Assembly (NCBI RefSeq): GCF_014650815.1
Contig: NZ_BMVR01000003.1
Span: forward strand, 186,001-250,000
DNA: 64,000 nt
DNA from: Streptomyces flavofungini
Lineage (GTDB): Bacteria; Actinomycetota; Actinomycetes; Streptomycetales; Streptomycetaceae
Direction: 5' to 3'
Position numbers and translations under genes: made by a program. The first letter of the stretch is position 1. Each line of letters starts with the position of its first letter. The notes under the pieces are model-generated. The model was not told the DNA's origin. It did no database searches and saw only the letters and a program-made list of their open reading frames with translations. This document shows, piece after piece, positions 63,847 through 64,000 of the stretch.

Positions 63847-64000
63847 TCACTCGTCGACGGCCGCCCCGAACGCCGCGTCCTGCGCGGGCGCGCCCAGCGA
63901 ACCGGCCCCGTACGTCCACGACCCGGCGGCGGTGACCCCGCCCGCGCCCGCCGAAAGCACCCACACCACGCCGTCGTCGGTGTTCTCGCCCGGCGCCGCG
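63847..64000 (-). CDS. FG-GAP repeat protein (3' end only)
   Basis: The last 50 codons of a protein whose 5' part lies outside the window. The visible sequence NTDDGVVWVLSAGAGGVTAA and GSLGAPAQDAAFGAAVDE has the rhythm of FG-GAP/integrin-alpha-like beta-propeller repeats of secreted Streptomyces proteins (value-display strand DGxVWVL, then small-residue spacer). The stop codon is TGA at 63847-63849. Tandem terminators follow. The function of the whole protein cannot be told. Confidence 0.65.
   Translation of the reverse strand, partial: AAPGENTDDGVVWVLSAGAGGVTAAGSWTYGAGSLGAPAQDAAFGAAVDE

Overview
The window is very GC-rich DNA with GTG, ATG and occasional TTG or CTG starts, AGGAGG-type ribosome binding sites and many 4-bp stop/start overlaps. 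Most of the products closely resemble Streptomyces proteins, so this is almost certainly a stretch of a Streptomyces chromosome. No rRNA, tRNA, CRISPR array, insertion sequence or biosynthetic gene cluster was seen. Functions are assigned from motifs and recalled family resemblance; no database search was run.

Layout. 1-8.5 kb: a maltodextrin/starch locus with malF (cut by the window edge), malG, an intracellular GH13 alpha-glucosidase, a MalR/Reg1-like LacI repressor, a secreted alpha-amylase and a secreted pullulanase. 8.5-9.7 kb: an alditol oxidase (AldO). 9.8-13.3 kb: a reactive-sulfur island with a metallo-beta-lactamase/rhodanese protein, a TauE/SafE permease, a CstR-like repressor and a membrane rhodanese. 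Three ATACCCC/GGGGTA palindromes mark its promoters. 13.3-23 kb: assorted single genes (phosphatase, SMP-30 lactonase, orphan type II thioesterase, DUF5954, tautomerase, methyltransferase, GlxA-type regulator, imine-reductase-like dehydrogenase, RDD protein, F420-dependent oxidoreductase). 23-30 kb: an MMPL transporter, an ASCH-like protein, and a PEP-synthase-like enzyme coupled to a membrane protein.

30-42.6 kb: two convergent CX5R phosphatases (one fused to a GNAT domain), arylamine N-acetyltransferase, a second MMPL transporter with a two-component system, an FAD monooxygenase/MFS pair, and an epoxide hydrolase preceded by a short leader ORF. The MMPL and MFS promoters share a long conserved element built on CTGGT-N8-ACCAG palindromes, which points to co-regulation of two export operons. 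42.7-46.2 kb: an HTH protein of unknown role and an ascorbate-type PTS (EIIAB plus EIIC). 46.3-53 kb: a glycolate/glyoxylate-like module (MatC-type carrier, IclR regulator, serine-glyoxylate-type aminotransferase, FAD/Fe-S oxidase). 53-57 kb: divergent MarR/SDR genes, a TetR regulator apparently using a CTG start, and an amidase.

57-60.2 kb: the most unusual locus. A DUF998 membrane protein diverges from a YCII/DGPF protein across a 13-bp-arm palindrome, and the DGPF gene is followed by an ECF42-type sigma factor. That sigma factor carries, at its C-terminus, a tyrosine-recombinase-like module that has lost its catalytic residues. 60.5-64 kb: an MFS transporter, an AIM24 protein, a secreted GH16 beta-glucanase, tandem strong terminators, and the 3' end of an FG-GAP repeat protein.
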